Positions 19,898-29,918 of a DNA stretch of 64,000 nt are shown here, piece after piece. The notes under the pieces were generated by a model. That model worked only from the letters and a program-made list of their open reading frames with translations. It made no database searches and had not been told where the DNA came from. Numbering within the stretch: the first letter of the stretch is position 1; each line of letters opens with the position of its first letter. A program made the position numbers and the translations under genes. The stretch is taken from NCBI GenBank assembly GCA_047967505.1, contig CM106538.1. One strand, written 5' to 3'. Origin of the DNA: Dipteris shenzhenensis (taxonomy: Eukaryota > Polypodiophyta > Polypodiopsida > Gleicheniales).

Positions 19898-22711
19898 ATG
19901 CCGAGTAGTTCTGAAACCTTTGAAGAAGCTAGTGAGAGAACTAGGAGGTACTTGAGGAGAGTGGAGAAAAGACTTCGGGCAGACCAAACTAGGTACAAGA
20001 AGCATTACGTACGACGTAAGTTTGCGAAGCCCTCAACTTGAGCACAAAGTGAGCCCACTGGAGCAGTAGCCAGAGCAAGTAACTTCATCGACACTCTCAT
20101 TGACTTGGATCAACAGGAACCCTGGTGGTCTGATCCAGACTCCGGAGAAGAAGAAGTGCAAAGCGGAGAACAGGTGAAAGAAGAGGGTACTAAGGACGAG
20201 GGCTCCTCAAGGACTCATCAAGGTCAAGGCAGCCCCTCTCCTCCTTCTGCAACGATGTCTTCATCAACCACCTCTTCTACCGGAGTGGTGACTCCATCTA
20301 CTTCCACCTCGACCTCTTGTGGACAAGCTGCTACCTCATCTGTTATGCATAGCTCTGAGCTCTTAGCTAATCCTTCTTCTACATCTATCCCATTGGGGGG
20401 TACTTTTGCTCCAGCCATGCCTTTACCTGGCATGATGGTTTCATCTCCCTTTCCATTCACACCGGTGTTGCCTTTTCCACCACCTCCTTCCTTCCCTTCT
20501 GCCTACTCATCCATGACTTCAGCTCCGTCCCTCTCTTTCCCAAATGCTCTCCCATCCTCTTTCACCCCCACATCTTCCATGTTCTCACCCTTTCCCTCTA
20601 CAACACCGAGACCCCCCACTTACGCGCTACCATCTGGGTACACTTCCTCTATGACTACATCAGTAGTGACTTCCCCATTGTGGTCCTCCACAGGAGGAGT
20701 TGTCGGGGTGGTCTCCTCCTTGGGAACACCAACACTCATTACAGCCCCATCGGGACTCCCTCCAACTCTTGCATCTTCTCCAACCTCTCGGGTGGGGATG
20801 GCCGTTCTCAGTCCCCCAGACAGAGCTAGACTTCTTGAGCTACTCAACAAGGTCCACGTGAAGACTCAAAAGTTCAACGGCCACCTCCATGAGGATGCGG
20901 AAGCTCATGTGAGGAAGTTCCTCACAGCATGTAGAGCTAAAGGTGTGGAGAATGAGCATGCGTTCCTTCACATCTTTCCCTTGTCATTGGAGGATGCCGC
21001 GGATGTATGGTACAATCAATTTCCTCCGGACCACTTCCAGAAGTGGACAGACCTAAGGGAGGAATTCTTACATACTTTCAAGTTGGAAAAATTCGAACAC
21101 ATGATTGTCCAAGAGTTATCCACTGACACCATGAAGCCTGGAGAAAGCATCTCTGAGATGTACACAAGGATGAGGGTCTTGGCGGCAAAGATGTCTGTGC
21201 CACCTAATGATGCTGTCATGAAGGGATGGTTTTTTAAAGCATTACCCCCTCCCATTTCTATAAGGTTGGTGGATAAACTCCCTGAACATGCCTCACTTCA
21301 AGACTTCCTAAAAGAAGCTGTCAAAATGGAACGGTCACAGTTAAGCTTTGCCTGCTCAACGAATACGACCACCCAACTCCCAAGAGAGGAGGGATCATCC
21401 GCATGGCAGCAACTCGAGAAGGAGTTAGAAGAAATCAAAGAAGGCCTGAAAGATAGAATAAAGGTGGATGGCCAATCGTCCTTTGAGGCCCAAATTCGAA
21501 GTGGCCTTTGGTGCACCGAATGCAAGGGTTCTAACCATGGTTACTGGGAGTGCCCCTCCAAGCGAAAGGTACCTACTTCTACCTCATTTTGTACATTTTG
21601 TGAGATCCATGGACATGATGCCTCTGAGTGTAGGTACCTCAAAGGATTAAGGAAGCTTCTTCCAGAGTATACCTCGGGGGAAACTCTAGTTGCTGCAGTC
21701 AACAGAACGGTACCCATAACTTCTGGTCCAGCAGAAGTATCTCCTACTCCCCCTCTTGCACGAGCATCTGAGCCACCTCCTCCTCCTGTCATGCCACCTC
21801 CATTGCTTCCAACTCCCCCTTTGCTCCAAGCTCCTGCCCCCAATTCAATTGGTTCCCCTTATTTCTATCCTCAGCCATACTATGCCCCGTACCAACCACC
21901 TATGTCAGGAGGTGGCTATGGACCCTCTTATCAACGCGGTCGAAGGGGTGGTTTCAAAGGTGGACACGGAGGTGCAGGCAGAGGTACAAACTTTAGAAGA
22001 CCCATCATGTGTTACAAATGTGGCGAGTACGGCCACTACCAAGATGATTGTACACAGCCGTTCGGGGGACCCTCTTGTACACAGTGCAACACAAACGACC
22101 ACTACACCAGAGATTGTCCCAATAGAAGAGTGGAACCCGCATCCCAAGTGAATATGGTTGATGTAGTAGTGGCGGGGGAGGGCAACAATCCCCATTTGAT
22201 TGGCACAGTGTTGGGCGTTGTGACACGGTCACATACAAAAGGTGACAAACGTAAGGGTGACTCAGAGTCAGCACCAGAGACCTCAGCACCAATGAGTTCG
22301 ACAAGTGTTCCCCCACCGAGGTCATTCTCCTCCTCCAAGGGACACAGTATGCCCAGGAATAGACCACCCATGCTGGCTTCTGATAGTGATTCAGAAACAA
22401 ACTCAAAGGGCCCACAGCCATTAAGGTCAACCACTAACTCTGGGAGTGCCTCATCCTCGGGTGATCACTCTATGCCTTTGAGGTATCAGGAGGTAGTAAA
22501 GGGTGTCACGAGAGATCTTCAAACAAGTTCTGAAGATGAAGGTAGTACACCTCAGCTTCCATCCTGCAAGTCCAGAACTGTGAGGTTTGCAACAGAAGTG
22601 ACAACCCTCGGACAGTACCGGGATAAGGAGGCACGAGTAGGTTCTCCCACTTTGTCCCCAACAGCACTCAATAGAGAAGAGGCTATGGAGACAAGACCTA
22701 GTCCTGCCTAG
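19898..22711 (+). pseudogene. Gag of G2, four CCHC zinc knuckles
   Basis: The likely start is ATG 19898 (MPSSSETFEEASERTRRY), in frame with the long open frame but separated from it by one TGA at 20039-20041, probably a former CGA. From about 20042 the frame is open to a TAG at 22709. Order by residue from 19898: basic N-terminus 1-45; acidic then Ser/Thr/Pro-rich segment to about 320; retrotransposon gag domain about 325-480 (AHVRKFLTACRAKG, DAADVWYNQFPPDHFQKW, LREEFLHTFKLEKFEHM); knuckles CTECKGSNHGYWEC (539), CTFCEIHGHDASEC (565), CYKCGEYGHYQDDC (705) and CTQCNTNDHYTRDC (727); Pro- and Gly-rich spacers between the pairs; Ser-rich tail. At 938 codons it is long for a plant Gag. Four knuckles in two pairs is unusual. 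Confidence 0.88.
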
Positions 22712-22936
22712 GAAAAAGGAAAAGGAGTAATGGAAGAGAAACCACTGGAGACAATGACTCACAGTTTAGACCTACATCCACATCCTCGTGTAAGCTTCGA
22801 CCCTCGGCCAGAGGCTAGGAGGATGAGGTTGCAGAAGGCTAATGCTAGTGTCCACCACTACTCCCTGTTTGAAGATCTTATGAGTTTCAAACCCAACCTC
22901 ACTTTAAGTCCAACCGAGGGGTTGAAACCAAGTTGA
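22712..22936 (+). pseudogene. In-frame extension after the G2 gag stop
   Basis: After the TAG at 22709-22711 the same frame stays open for another 74 codons to a TGA (EKGKGVMEEKPLETMTHSLD, then RMRLQKANASVHHYSLFEDL). It has no motif I recognise. It could be the original Gag end with the TAG a mutated CAG, a readthrough segment, or the start of a lost Pol. The gap to the ORF-B start is only 35 bp. Confidence 0.55.
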
Positions 22937-23072
22937 TCTAGTTAGATAAACTAACCTATTTGAATAGTTAGATGCCTAATCAGTTAGCATCAGAGGAGGT
23001 ATTTGAGGGAGGTATTCTGCCCCAATCTGTGGATTACCCACCCCTTTCTGAGAATGATATGTTCACAGCTTA

Positions 23073-23077
23073 CATAG
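23073..23077. repeat. Left target duplication of the gag-only element
   Basis: CATAG, repeated at 27256-27260. Confidence 0.93.
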
Positions 23078-24110
23078 TGTTGGAAAGGTCACCTCCCCAT
23101 ATGTAAGCCCCCATATGAGGAGAGCATGGGGGAGGGAGACCTAGGGCAGAACCCAACAGAAAAGGGGCTGCCACATAGACAGCATCATGGCTGTCATGTG
23201 GGCAGCACATCTAGGACTGTTAAGGGCAGGACACAGGGCCAGGAAAGTACGGAGCAGAAGCAAGTCAGTCTGGGACAGATTGCGCAGGATCTAGGACATG
23301 GAGACGCACTGTTTGCAGAGGCGCAGATATGGCAGGGTGTGCAGGCCCAGATCTGCAGCAGGAACTGTGGGTGTCAGTGGGCAGGTGATAGGCATTTTAT
23401 AGGCTGGAGATATGCCTTGAAAGGAGGGCCAAAGGGCCCTGGAAGTTTGGGCCTGACAGCCCTGGTTTGTGTGCCTTATAGGGCTGGACCAGCTACAGAC
23501 TGGTCGGCCAGTCTGGTCGGCCAGTCTGTAACAGACTGAGTCGGTTTTTTTGGCCAGGCCCTTGAGGGCTATATAAAGAGGCCATTCAGGCCTCATTTCA
23601 ACATCATCTGGAGCAGCAATTCCACCAGCAGAAGGAGCAGCAGCAGGGCTATCTTTGGGCCTACAGTCAGGAGGAGAAAGTAGTACCTTGTGCTGCAGAC
23701 TTAGCTAACAGGAAGCTGCCCACCTAGACTGGTTTCCAGACAGCAAGGTGGAGAAGATCATTCTAGACGGAAAGTCTACTCACGCTCGAGGTGGAGCACG
23801 CGGACTCTAGTCTAGAGATAGCCACAGCAGATAGGAGAAGGACTTTTGTGGTAAGATCAGAGGACCACACCATTGGTGGGACTCTGGATCTGTCTCTTTT
23901 GTATTGTGTCCATAGTTGTGGACGGAAATATATTATTTAGTGGTTTCTCTATCTAATTGGTTCATTGTCTATTAATGAGTCTGCACACCTATTGAATGCA
24001 CATAAGTAAAGAAGTCTGTGATTCCACACCCACACCGCACATTGTGTGAGCTCTTGGACAATACTATAAGTCTTCCGCTACGTGTACCCTCTGTTGGGTA
24101 TTTTCTAACA
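23078..24110 (+). repeat. 5' LTR of the gag-only element
   Basis: TGTTGGAAAGGTCACC to TATTTTCTAACA. A clear TATA box (CTATATAAAG, 23569-23578) lies downstream of a GGTCGGCCAGTCT tandem pair, a likely promoter for the element RNA. Its internal frames, for example at 23126-23539, recur in the other LTR and are not genes. Confidence 0.93.
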
Positions 24111-24122
24111 TGGTATCAGAGC
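24111..24122 (+). other. Primer binding site (initiator Met-tRNA type)
   Basis: TGGTATCAGAGC immediately follows the 5' LTR. Confidence 0.92.
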
Positions 24123-24335
24123 CCAAGTAGGAGGCTCACAGGTGTGGGAGCCTGAAGGCAGGGATCTTGCTGAAGGACGACCCTGATTCAGAAGCTATAG
24201 GGAATCGACTTCCACGACTGGAGGATTGTGCCCTTGCGAGAAGGAGGGTGACTCAGGTTCAGTCAGGTGCGTTCAGAGTTCTGGTTTATTGCATTTGAGT
24301 TTGGTTGACTTTGCTGTGCGGTATATACAGTAGAG

Positions 24336-25691
24336 ATGTCGACAGCCTCTTCAGCCCCTGCTATCCCTTCCTCCTCCTCCAGTTTTCTCTCTTTCACTAT
24401 CCCTAACTTTGGAGAGTCTGGGAACTTGTACGGGACTAATTACCCGATCTGGAAAGTGAAGATCCGGAGTCATTTAGTGGCTCGGAAGTTGTGGAAGCTG
24501 ACCACGGGAGAGGAGTCGAAGCCGGAAGACATGGTGGACACTAAAGGGAAGGTACTCATGGCAGTAGACAGAGAGGAGCTTGAAGCTTGGGAAGAAAGAG
24601 ATGCCCATGCCCTGGCAATAATCATAGGGACTACGGCGGACTCTGTTCTTCCGCATATCCAGCTGGCTGAGACGTTAGTAGAGGCGTGGGCCACCCTGAA
24701 GGATCTGTACGAGACAGATAATACCTCCCGGATCGTGCTTCTTCAGCATCAACTCTACAATCTTGATATGGAAGAAGGCGATACGGTGCATGATCATCTG
24801 ACGAAGGTCAAGGTGGTGCGGGATCAGTTAGCAGCAATTGGTCAGAAGACAGACTCATGCCATCTAGCCTTGATGGTACTGAGGAGATTGCCTCGGAGTT
24901 TCAAGAGCTTTGTTACAGCTGTGACAGCAGGACAGAGGACCAAACCTCTGACATTTGAGGAGTTGTGTCCCTTACTGCTACAGGAGGAAGCTCGGGAGAA
25001 GCTCTACAACGGGGACAAAGACGACAAGGCGATGCTGGTGAAGGATTCCGCAGGTAAGGGAAAGGGCAAGCCTAACAGTGGCAAGTTTAATAAAGATGAC
25101 TCTGATGACGAGGGGACTTCGAAGAGGACGCACAAGAAGAAATGTTTCTATTGTGATACGCCCGGACATTTTGCAAAGGACTGCAGAAAGAAAAAGGCGG
25201 ATCTGAAAAACAAACAGGAGTCTGATCCAGATTCAGAGGGAAAGGCCAAAGCTAATGTGGTAATCGAAGAATTGTTCCTGGTGACATCACCGAGTGTTAC
25301 CGAGGTCAGGTATGTTGATCCCGAAATCACAGTAAGGATGTCTGACATAGAGAGTTGGGTCGACGAGGAGTCAGATGCCTTTGTGAAGGTGAAGGACAAT
25401 ATGGAGCGCTTGGTACCTTCCAGGTGTGTAGCTGTTGACACTGACACGAGGGTGGATTCCATGGAAAGCCCTGGGGTCTCATGGTCAGATGGATGCTGGA
25501 CTTCAAAAGGGGACAGTACAGGATTACACAAGATCTTGACAGGTGCCTTATTGAGGTACAGGGTTTGCTTTCATAGCGAACATTCAAGCAGTACAATAGT
25601 CTGGTATGTATTTGATATTCTGCATTTGAGTCTTTATAGCATGCTGTGGGGAGATTCTGCTCTTCATTTGTCTCAGGTGATAAGAGATTGA
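24336..25691 (+). CDS. Gag of the non-autonomous copia-type element
   Basis: An open frame of 451 codons from ATG 24336 (MSTASSAPAIP). It has the copia Gag layout: N-terminal domain with NLYGTNYPIWKVKIRSHLVA, the UBN2-like region (AWATLKDLYETDN, LYNLDMEEGDTVHDHLTKVK, LRRLPRSFKSFVTAVTAGQR), a Lys/Asp-rich linker, and one CCHC knuckle CFYCDTPGHFAKDC at about residue 270. The last ~130 residues (from VIEELFLVTSPSVTEV) match neither protease nor any other Pol domain. It would form the particle and bind RNA, with enzymes supplied by another copia element. A TGA at 25689 ends it, but the same frame continues (next entry). It is otherwise undamaged, consistent with a young insertion. Confidence 0.9.
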   Translation: MSTASSAPAIPSSSSSFLSFTIPNFGESGNLYGTNYPIWKVKIRSHLVARKLWKLTTGEESKPEDMVDTKGKVLMAVDREELEAWEERDAHALAIIIGTTADSVLPHIQLAETLVEAWATLKDLYETDNTSRIVLLQHQLYNLDMEEGDTVHDHLTKVKVVRDQLAAIGQKTDSCHLALMVLRRLPRSFKSFVTAVTAGQRTKPLTFEELCPLLLQEEAREKLYNGDKDDKAMLVKDSAGKGKGKPNSGKFNKDDSDDEGTSKRTHKKKCFYCDTPGHFAKDCRKKKADLKNKQESDPDSEGKAKANVVIEELFLVTSPSVTEVRYVDPEITVRMSDIESWVDEESDAFVKVKDNMERLVPSRCVAVDTDTRVDSMESPGVSWSDGCWTSKGDSTGLHKILTGALLRYRVCFHSEHSSSTIVWYVFDILHLSLYSMLWGDSALHLSQVIRD

Positions 25692-26204
25692 AAGGAATTG
25701 GCCTTCTTCGAAGGCAGAAGGGGAAGTTTTGGTGCTTCTTCAAATCTCGGACGCAGATTGCTAGAAGGTGGTGGACAAAGAGTACTAAAGCCAGAAGAGT
25801 ACCTGCTTGAGAACTTAGCGAGAGTTCGTGGTCCAAGTTATCTGGATAAATTCATTGGTTACAGACCTTGCCAAAGGAAGGACGGGTTGAAACAGACCCT
25901 CAGAGCATGGTGCCTGGAAGACTCCAGGTTGTTCACTCATTATGAGGGGGACGACTGGAAGATCGTGACGGCTGGATTGCTCAAGTTCAGAGGCGGGAAT
26001 GTGACTGAAGGAGGTGGTACCAGGAGGTGCTACCAGAGATGGACCTGTGTACCAAGATGGTGTGCGGAAGCGGAACCGGACCTGGTGGAGCAGGAGCCAC
26101 TAGATGCAAAGCCAGGAAAAGATTTCGACACCGAAAGGTTCCAGAGGACTACGACCAGGGAGTTACTGGAGCATCTTCATCGACGTGTTGGCATTGTGGG
26201 CTGA
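25692..26204 (+). CDS. In-frame 170-codon extension after the gag TGA
   Basis: Directly after the TGA the Gag frame stays open to another TGA at 26202, eight bases before the polypurine tract. The predicted segment (FFEGRRGSFGASSNLGRRLL, YLDKFIGYRPCQRKDGLKQT, TRRCYQRWTCVPRWCAEAEP) is basic and rich in Trp and Cys; I recognise no family. It has no ATG near its start, so it would need readthrough, or the TGA is a mutation and the original protein had about 622 residues. It could instead be non-coding sequence kept for packaging. Confidence 0.45.
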   Translation, partial: KELAFFEGRRGSFGASSNLGRRLLEGGGQRVLKPEEYLLENLARVRGPSYLDKFIGYRPCQRKDGLKQTLRAWCLEDSRLFTHYEGDDWKIVTAGLLKFRGGNVTEGGGTRRCYQRWTCVPRWCAEAEPDLVEQEPLDAKPGKDFDTERFQRTTTRELLEHLHRRVGIVG

Positions 26205-26224
26205 GATGTGTCGGTGAGAGGGGG

Positions 26225-27255
26225 TGTTGGAAAGGTCACCTCCCCATCTGTAAGCCCCCATATGAGGAGAGCATGGGGGAGGGAGACCTAGGGCAGAACC
26301 CAACAGAAAAGGGGCTGCCACATAGACAGCATCATGGCTGTCATGTGGGCAGCACATCTAGGACTGTTAAGGGTAGGACACAGGGCCAGGAAAGTACGGA
26401 GCAGAAGCAAGTCAGTCTAGGACAGATTGCGCAGGATCTAGGACATGGAGATGCACTGTTTGCAGAGGCGCAGATATGGCAGGGTGTGCAGGCCCAGATC
26501 TGCAGCAGGAACTGTGGGTGTCAGTGGGCAGGTGATAGGCATTTTATAGGCTGGAGATATGCCTTGAAAGGAGGGCCAAAGGGCCCTGGAAGTTTGGGCC
26601 TGACAGCCCTGGTTTGTGTGCCTTATAGGGCTGGACCAGCTACAGACTGGTCGGCCAGTCTGGTCGGCCAGTCTGTAACAGACTGAGTCGGTTTTTTTGG
26701 CCAGGCCCTTGAGGGCTATATAAAGAGGCCATTCAGGCCTCATTTCAACATCATCTGGAGCAGCAATTCCACCAGCAGAAGGAGCAGCAGCAGGGCTATC
26801 TTTGGGCCTACAGTCAGGAGGAGAAAGTAGTACCTTGTGCTGCAGACTTAACTAACAGGAAGCTGCCCACCTAGACTGGTTTCCAGACAGCAAGGTGGAG
26901 AAGATCATTCTAGACGGAAAGTCTACTCACGCTCGAGGTGGAGCACGCGGACTCTAGTCTAGAGATAGCCAGCAGATAGGAGAAGGACTTTTGTGGTAAG
27001 ATCAGAGGACCACACCATTGGTGGGACTCTGGATCTGTCTCTTTTGTATTGTGTCCATAGTTGTGGACGGAAATATATTATTTAGTGGTTTCTCTATCTG
27101 ATTGGTTCATTGTCTATTAATGAGTCTGCACACCTATTGAATGCACATAAGTAAAGAAGTCTGTGATTCCACACCCACACCGCACATTGTGTGAGCTCCT
27201 GGGCATTACTATAAGTCTTCCGCTACGTGTACCCTCTGTTGGGTATTTTCTAACA
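26225..27255 (+). repeat. 3' LTR of the gag-only element
   Basis: 1,031 bp, about 99% identical to 23078-24110, followed by CATAG. Confidence 0.93.
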
Positions 27256-28372
27256 CATAGCTGCTTCATCGGGCCCACCTCTTTCAAATATTTCCCTGGT
27301 GGAAAAACAGAATGAAGATTACAGCCAACTACTATCTGTCCTTCACAAAAAACGCTCACCAGTATGTGGGGAAGAGGAGGATCTCAATGAAATCTTCACC
27401 ATTCCCTTGCAGGACTGCCTCGCACAGAACAAAAAGATCTCCAGGGCCCCGACATGTTTTGTGCACTTGGACAAATTGGCACCTACAGGAAACCTGTCAA
27501 CCGAGGAAGAGGGAGCTCTCCCTGACATGTTTGAGGAATTGGGGGACGTCATTAATTTGGCAGACAGGATGAATTATAGCGACAGGTATGCGTGGATGAA
27601 AAGGTCCCTGCATCTTGCTCAGCGTATCATGGACGACACCTTCACGCAGCTTGGGACAGCGGTCTTCAATTCCATAGGTTATGCTCATAAGCTCCTCTCT
27701 CAACAGCAACATTTGAAGTTAGAATTCCAGAGAGCACAGGCAGCCCAGCAGCGCACCACTAGCTTGACACTTCGACAACAGGAGGAAAGGTGGCAGAAAG
27801 AGGAGGACTCAGCAATACATGAGCGTGACATCGCTTGGAATATTCAGCAGGCTGCCCTTGAGGATCGCCTCCATAATCATAGGCAGGAATGGGAAGCAGA
27901 AATGACAACTCTACGCAGCCAACATGCCGCAGCTCTGGCAACTTTGCACAGCCAACATGTCACAGAGGTGACCAAATTTCACCAGGAGATTACACAGTAT
28001 AAAGAGTCATTGTCTTCCTCCGAGATTGGCAAAGAAAAATCAGAATCCAGAGTGGCTGAATTGGAAAAGAAGCGTTCATCCATGGAGGAAGAATTCACAG
28101 ATCTTCGGATGCAGTTGGCCACCCTCCAGACTTCCCAGTCCACCTTGCAAGAGCAAAAGGATCATTACTACCGGCGATACCACTGATATAAAGACAAGTA
28201 TGAAAATCTGAGAAATGTGATGGACACGCTTGAGTGTGAGGAGGAAGCACCCCATCCACAGATACATATGACTGAGCTAGAGCAAAGGGATGCGCAAAAC
28301 GCCACAGAGCCAAATACGAAGGCGGAAGAGGAGAAGGCAGAGGAACAGGCTGCTGATTACCACCCTCAGTAA

Positions 28373-28727
28373 TCTCATACAAGGGTTGATACATGGGTGT
28401 TGGTGTTTGGGTTTTTTTTTGCACTGTTAGATTTTGCCAAGCTGTTTGGCCCTCACTGTAAATATCAGTGTTTTACCTCAAGATGTTCTCAGTTTTTTTT
28501 GCAATTTTCCATGCTGTCCCTTATCATGCAACAGTTTATTTTTCACGTTTCAACTTAATACAAATCTTGGATTACTCCCACGGCCAACCACATAATCTGT
28601 ACCATTTCCTTTTCCTACTCCATCACCATATCAATGGTTTGTAAGTTCATTTTTATTTTTCTTTGACGGATTCGTCCTCCATTTCTATTCACCGGGACGG
28701 TGAATGATCGTGGCCGGGGAAACAAAC
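28373..28727 (+). other. 3' non-coding region and polypurine tract of G2
   Basis: An AT-rich stretch between ORF-B and the 3' LTR. Near its end a short inverted repeat (ATTCACCGGGACGGTGAAT, 28687-28705) precedes the purine-rich primer segment GTGGCCGGGGAAAC. G1 keeps the same arrangement (ATTCACCGTCGCGGTGAAT at about 4860-4878, minus strand), so the hairpin is a conserved feature of the family. Confidence 0.65.
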
Positions 28728-29913
28728 TGTTACCTTATCACACGACGACCACCTGTCGATAGGCGTTGACCACATGACAACATCTGTTGACCACATGTTG
28801 ACCATGTGTCAACACAAGTTAGCCACACGATCACACGGGTTCATCCAGGAGTACTATCCGAGGCTGTCAACCACAGGTCGACACATGTCAACCACAGGTC
28901 GACACATGTCAACCACAGGTCGACACATGTCAACCACAGGTCAACCAGGAGTATCCTGTCCAAAGTGATCTCATCAAGAGCTGTGCACATGGAGAGTGAG
29001 CTTAGCACATGGAGCAGTCAGGAGTATTTATATTTACACAGTGTTTCAGTGATACAGTGGTGCAATGGTGCGGTGAACCAGCTCACCTGCACATGGAGAA
29101 TTTACACCATCGGGCTGGTGAGTTAGGGAGTCAGAAAGTCGCCGAAGCCATCAAGAGGTGTGGTGAACCAGCTCACCTGCACATGGAGAATTTACACCAT
29201 CAGGCTGGCGAGTCAGGGAGTCAGGAAGTCGCCGAAGCCATCAAGAGAGCCAGCGGCGCAACGGCTATCCTCAACAGCTAAGGAGATAAGAGGATGACCA
29301 ATGGGAAGAAAGGGGGGGATTCTCAGCGAAGAAGGGACCCTCCAAGGCGGGGGATGAGGATGAAGGAGAAGGGAGAGAGAGAAAAAGGGGGCATTCGGCA
29401 TTCGGCACGGGAGCGAAAGAGAGGAGAGTGAGGAGAGATAGAGGCTAGAGCTACGAGCTCGCCAAGGAGAGAATGTGGAGAGACTTGTGTGTACCCTTTG
29501 TCTACTATGGGGATAGACCTGTGTATTCTTGTGATTTGCGACTTGGGTATTCTTGTGACTTGCGACTTGTGACCTGGGGACACGTCCAGTGATATGTACA
29601 TTGGCCAACTCGGTCACTTTCTCATCTTTCTTGTCTCTTCCCGATATGGGGATTGTTCACCAGTGTAGGATTTTCTTATTTTGCTTATGTTGTGGAGTTC
29701 ACCGGTGATTGTCATGTTAGCATAGTGCACTCGTACTCTGCACTCGTACATCGTCGTTCACTACAGTATGGCATACGACACTCGCACACTACTGCACGGT
29801 GCGCTCTGCACGATCCATTGCATTAGAGCATTGCAAAACTCATGCTTCTCACGCCAGTGGCCTTTGGCCTCCGGTAACACCTCCGGAAGGATAGGAACCC
29901 CTCCCCTCAAACA
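28728..29913 (+). repeat. 3' LTR of G2
   Basis: TGTTACCTTATC to CCCTCAAACA, followed by the target ATGAT. It carries about two extra copies of a 21-bp unit (CAACCACAGGTCGACACATGT) compared with the 5' LTR. Confidence 0.93.
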
Positions 29914-29918
29914 ATGAT

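Larger units (their letters stand above)
23078..27255 (+). mobile_element. Non-autonomous copia-type element (LTR-gag-LTR)
   Basis: A complete 4,178-bp insertion: LTRs of 1,033 and 1,031 bp, Met-tRNA primer site, one gag-bearing frame, polypurine tract (GTGAGAGGGGG before 26225) and a perfect CATAG duplication. No protease, integrase, reverse transcriptase or RNase H is present. LTRs differ at about 9 positions plus one 2-bp indel, so it is the youngest insertion in the nest. The structure fits TR-GAG elements, which depend on Pol supplied by relatives. Confidence 0.93.
22972..28372 (+). pseudogene. ORF-B of G2, split by the gag-only element
   Basis: The ATG at 22972 opens 22972-23077 (MPNQLASEEVFEGGILPQSV, PPLSENDMFTAYI). 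After the nested element and its duplicated CATAG, the frame continues at 27261 (AASSGPPLSNISLVEKQNED) to TAA at 28370. The two parts add up to 1,218 nt, exactly 406 codons. One TGA at 28184-28186 stands where G1 has Arg. It matches G1 ORF-B throughout: KKRSPVCGEEEDLNEIFTIP, NLADRMNYSDRYAWMKRSLH, then about 200 residues of coiled coil, then YKDKYENLRNVMDTLE. The end differs: acidic EEEKAEEQAADYHPQ here against a His/Ser-rich end in G1. The function is unknown. Confidence 0.85.
18685..29913 (+). mobile_element. G2: pol-less LTR element with gag and ORF-B
   Basis: LTRs at 18685-19815 and 28728-29913 and an ATGAT target duplication delimit an insertion in the copia gag. Without the nested element at 23078-27255 it is about 7.05 kb. 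It carries a large gag and ORF-B next to the 3' LTR; no protease, integrase or reverse transcriptase is visible. LTRs differ at roughly 27 of about 1,130 aligned positions, plus a 42-bp and a ~12-bp length difference. The gag resembles the Ty3/gypsy retrotransposon-gag fold. The site after the 5' LTR (TGGCGATCGCGG from about 19821) is not the Met-tRNA type; which tRNA it fits is unknown. A purine-rich stretch (GTGGCCGGGGAAACAAAC) precedes the 3' LTR. Confidence 0.9.

Noticed and set aside
23126-23539. 137-codon frame repeated at 26027-26686
   Set aside because: Its repeated part lies inside the two LTRs of the gag-only element, so it is duplicated because the LTR is, not because it is a conserved gene.
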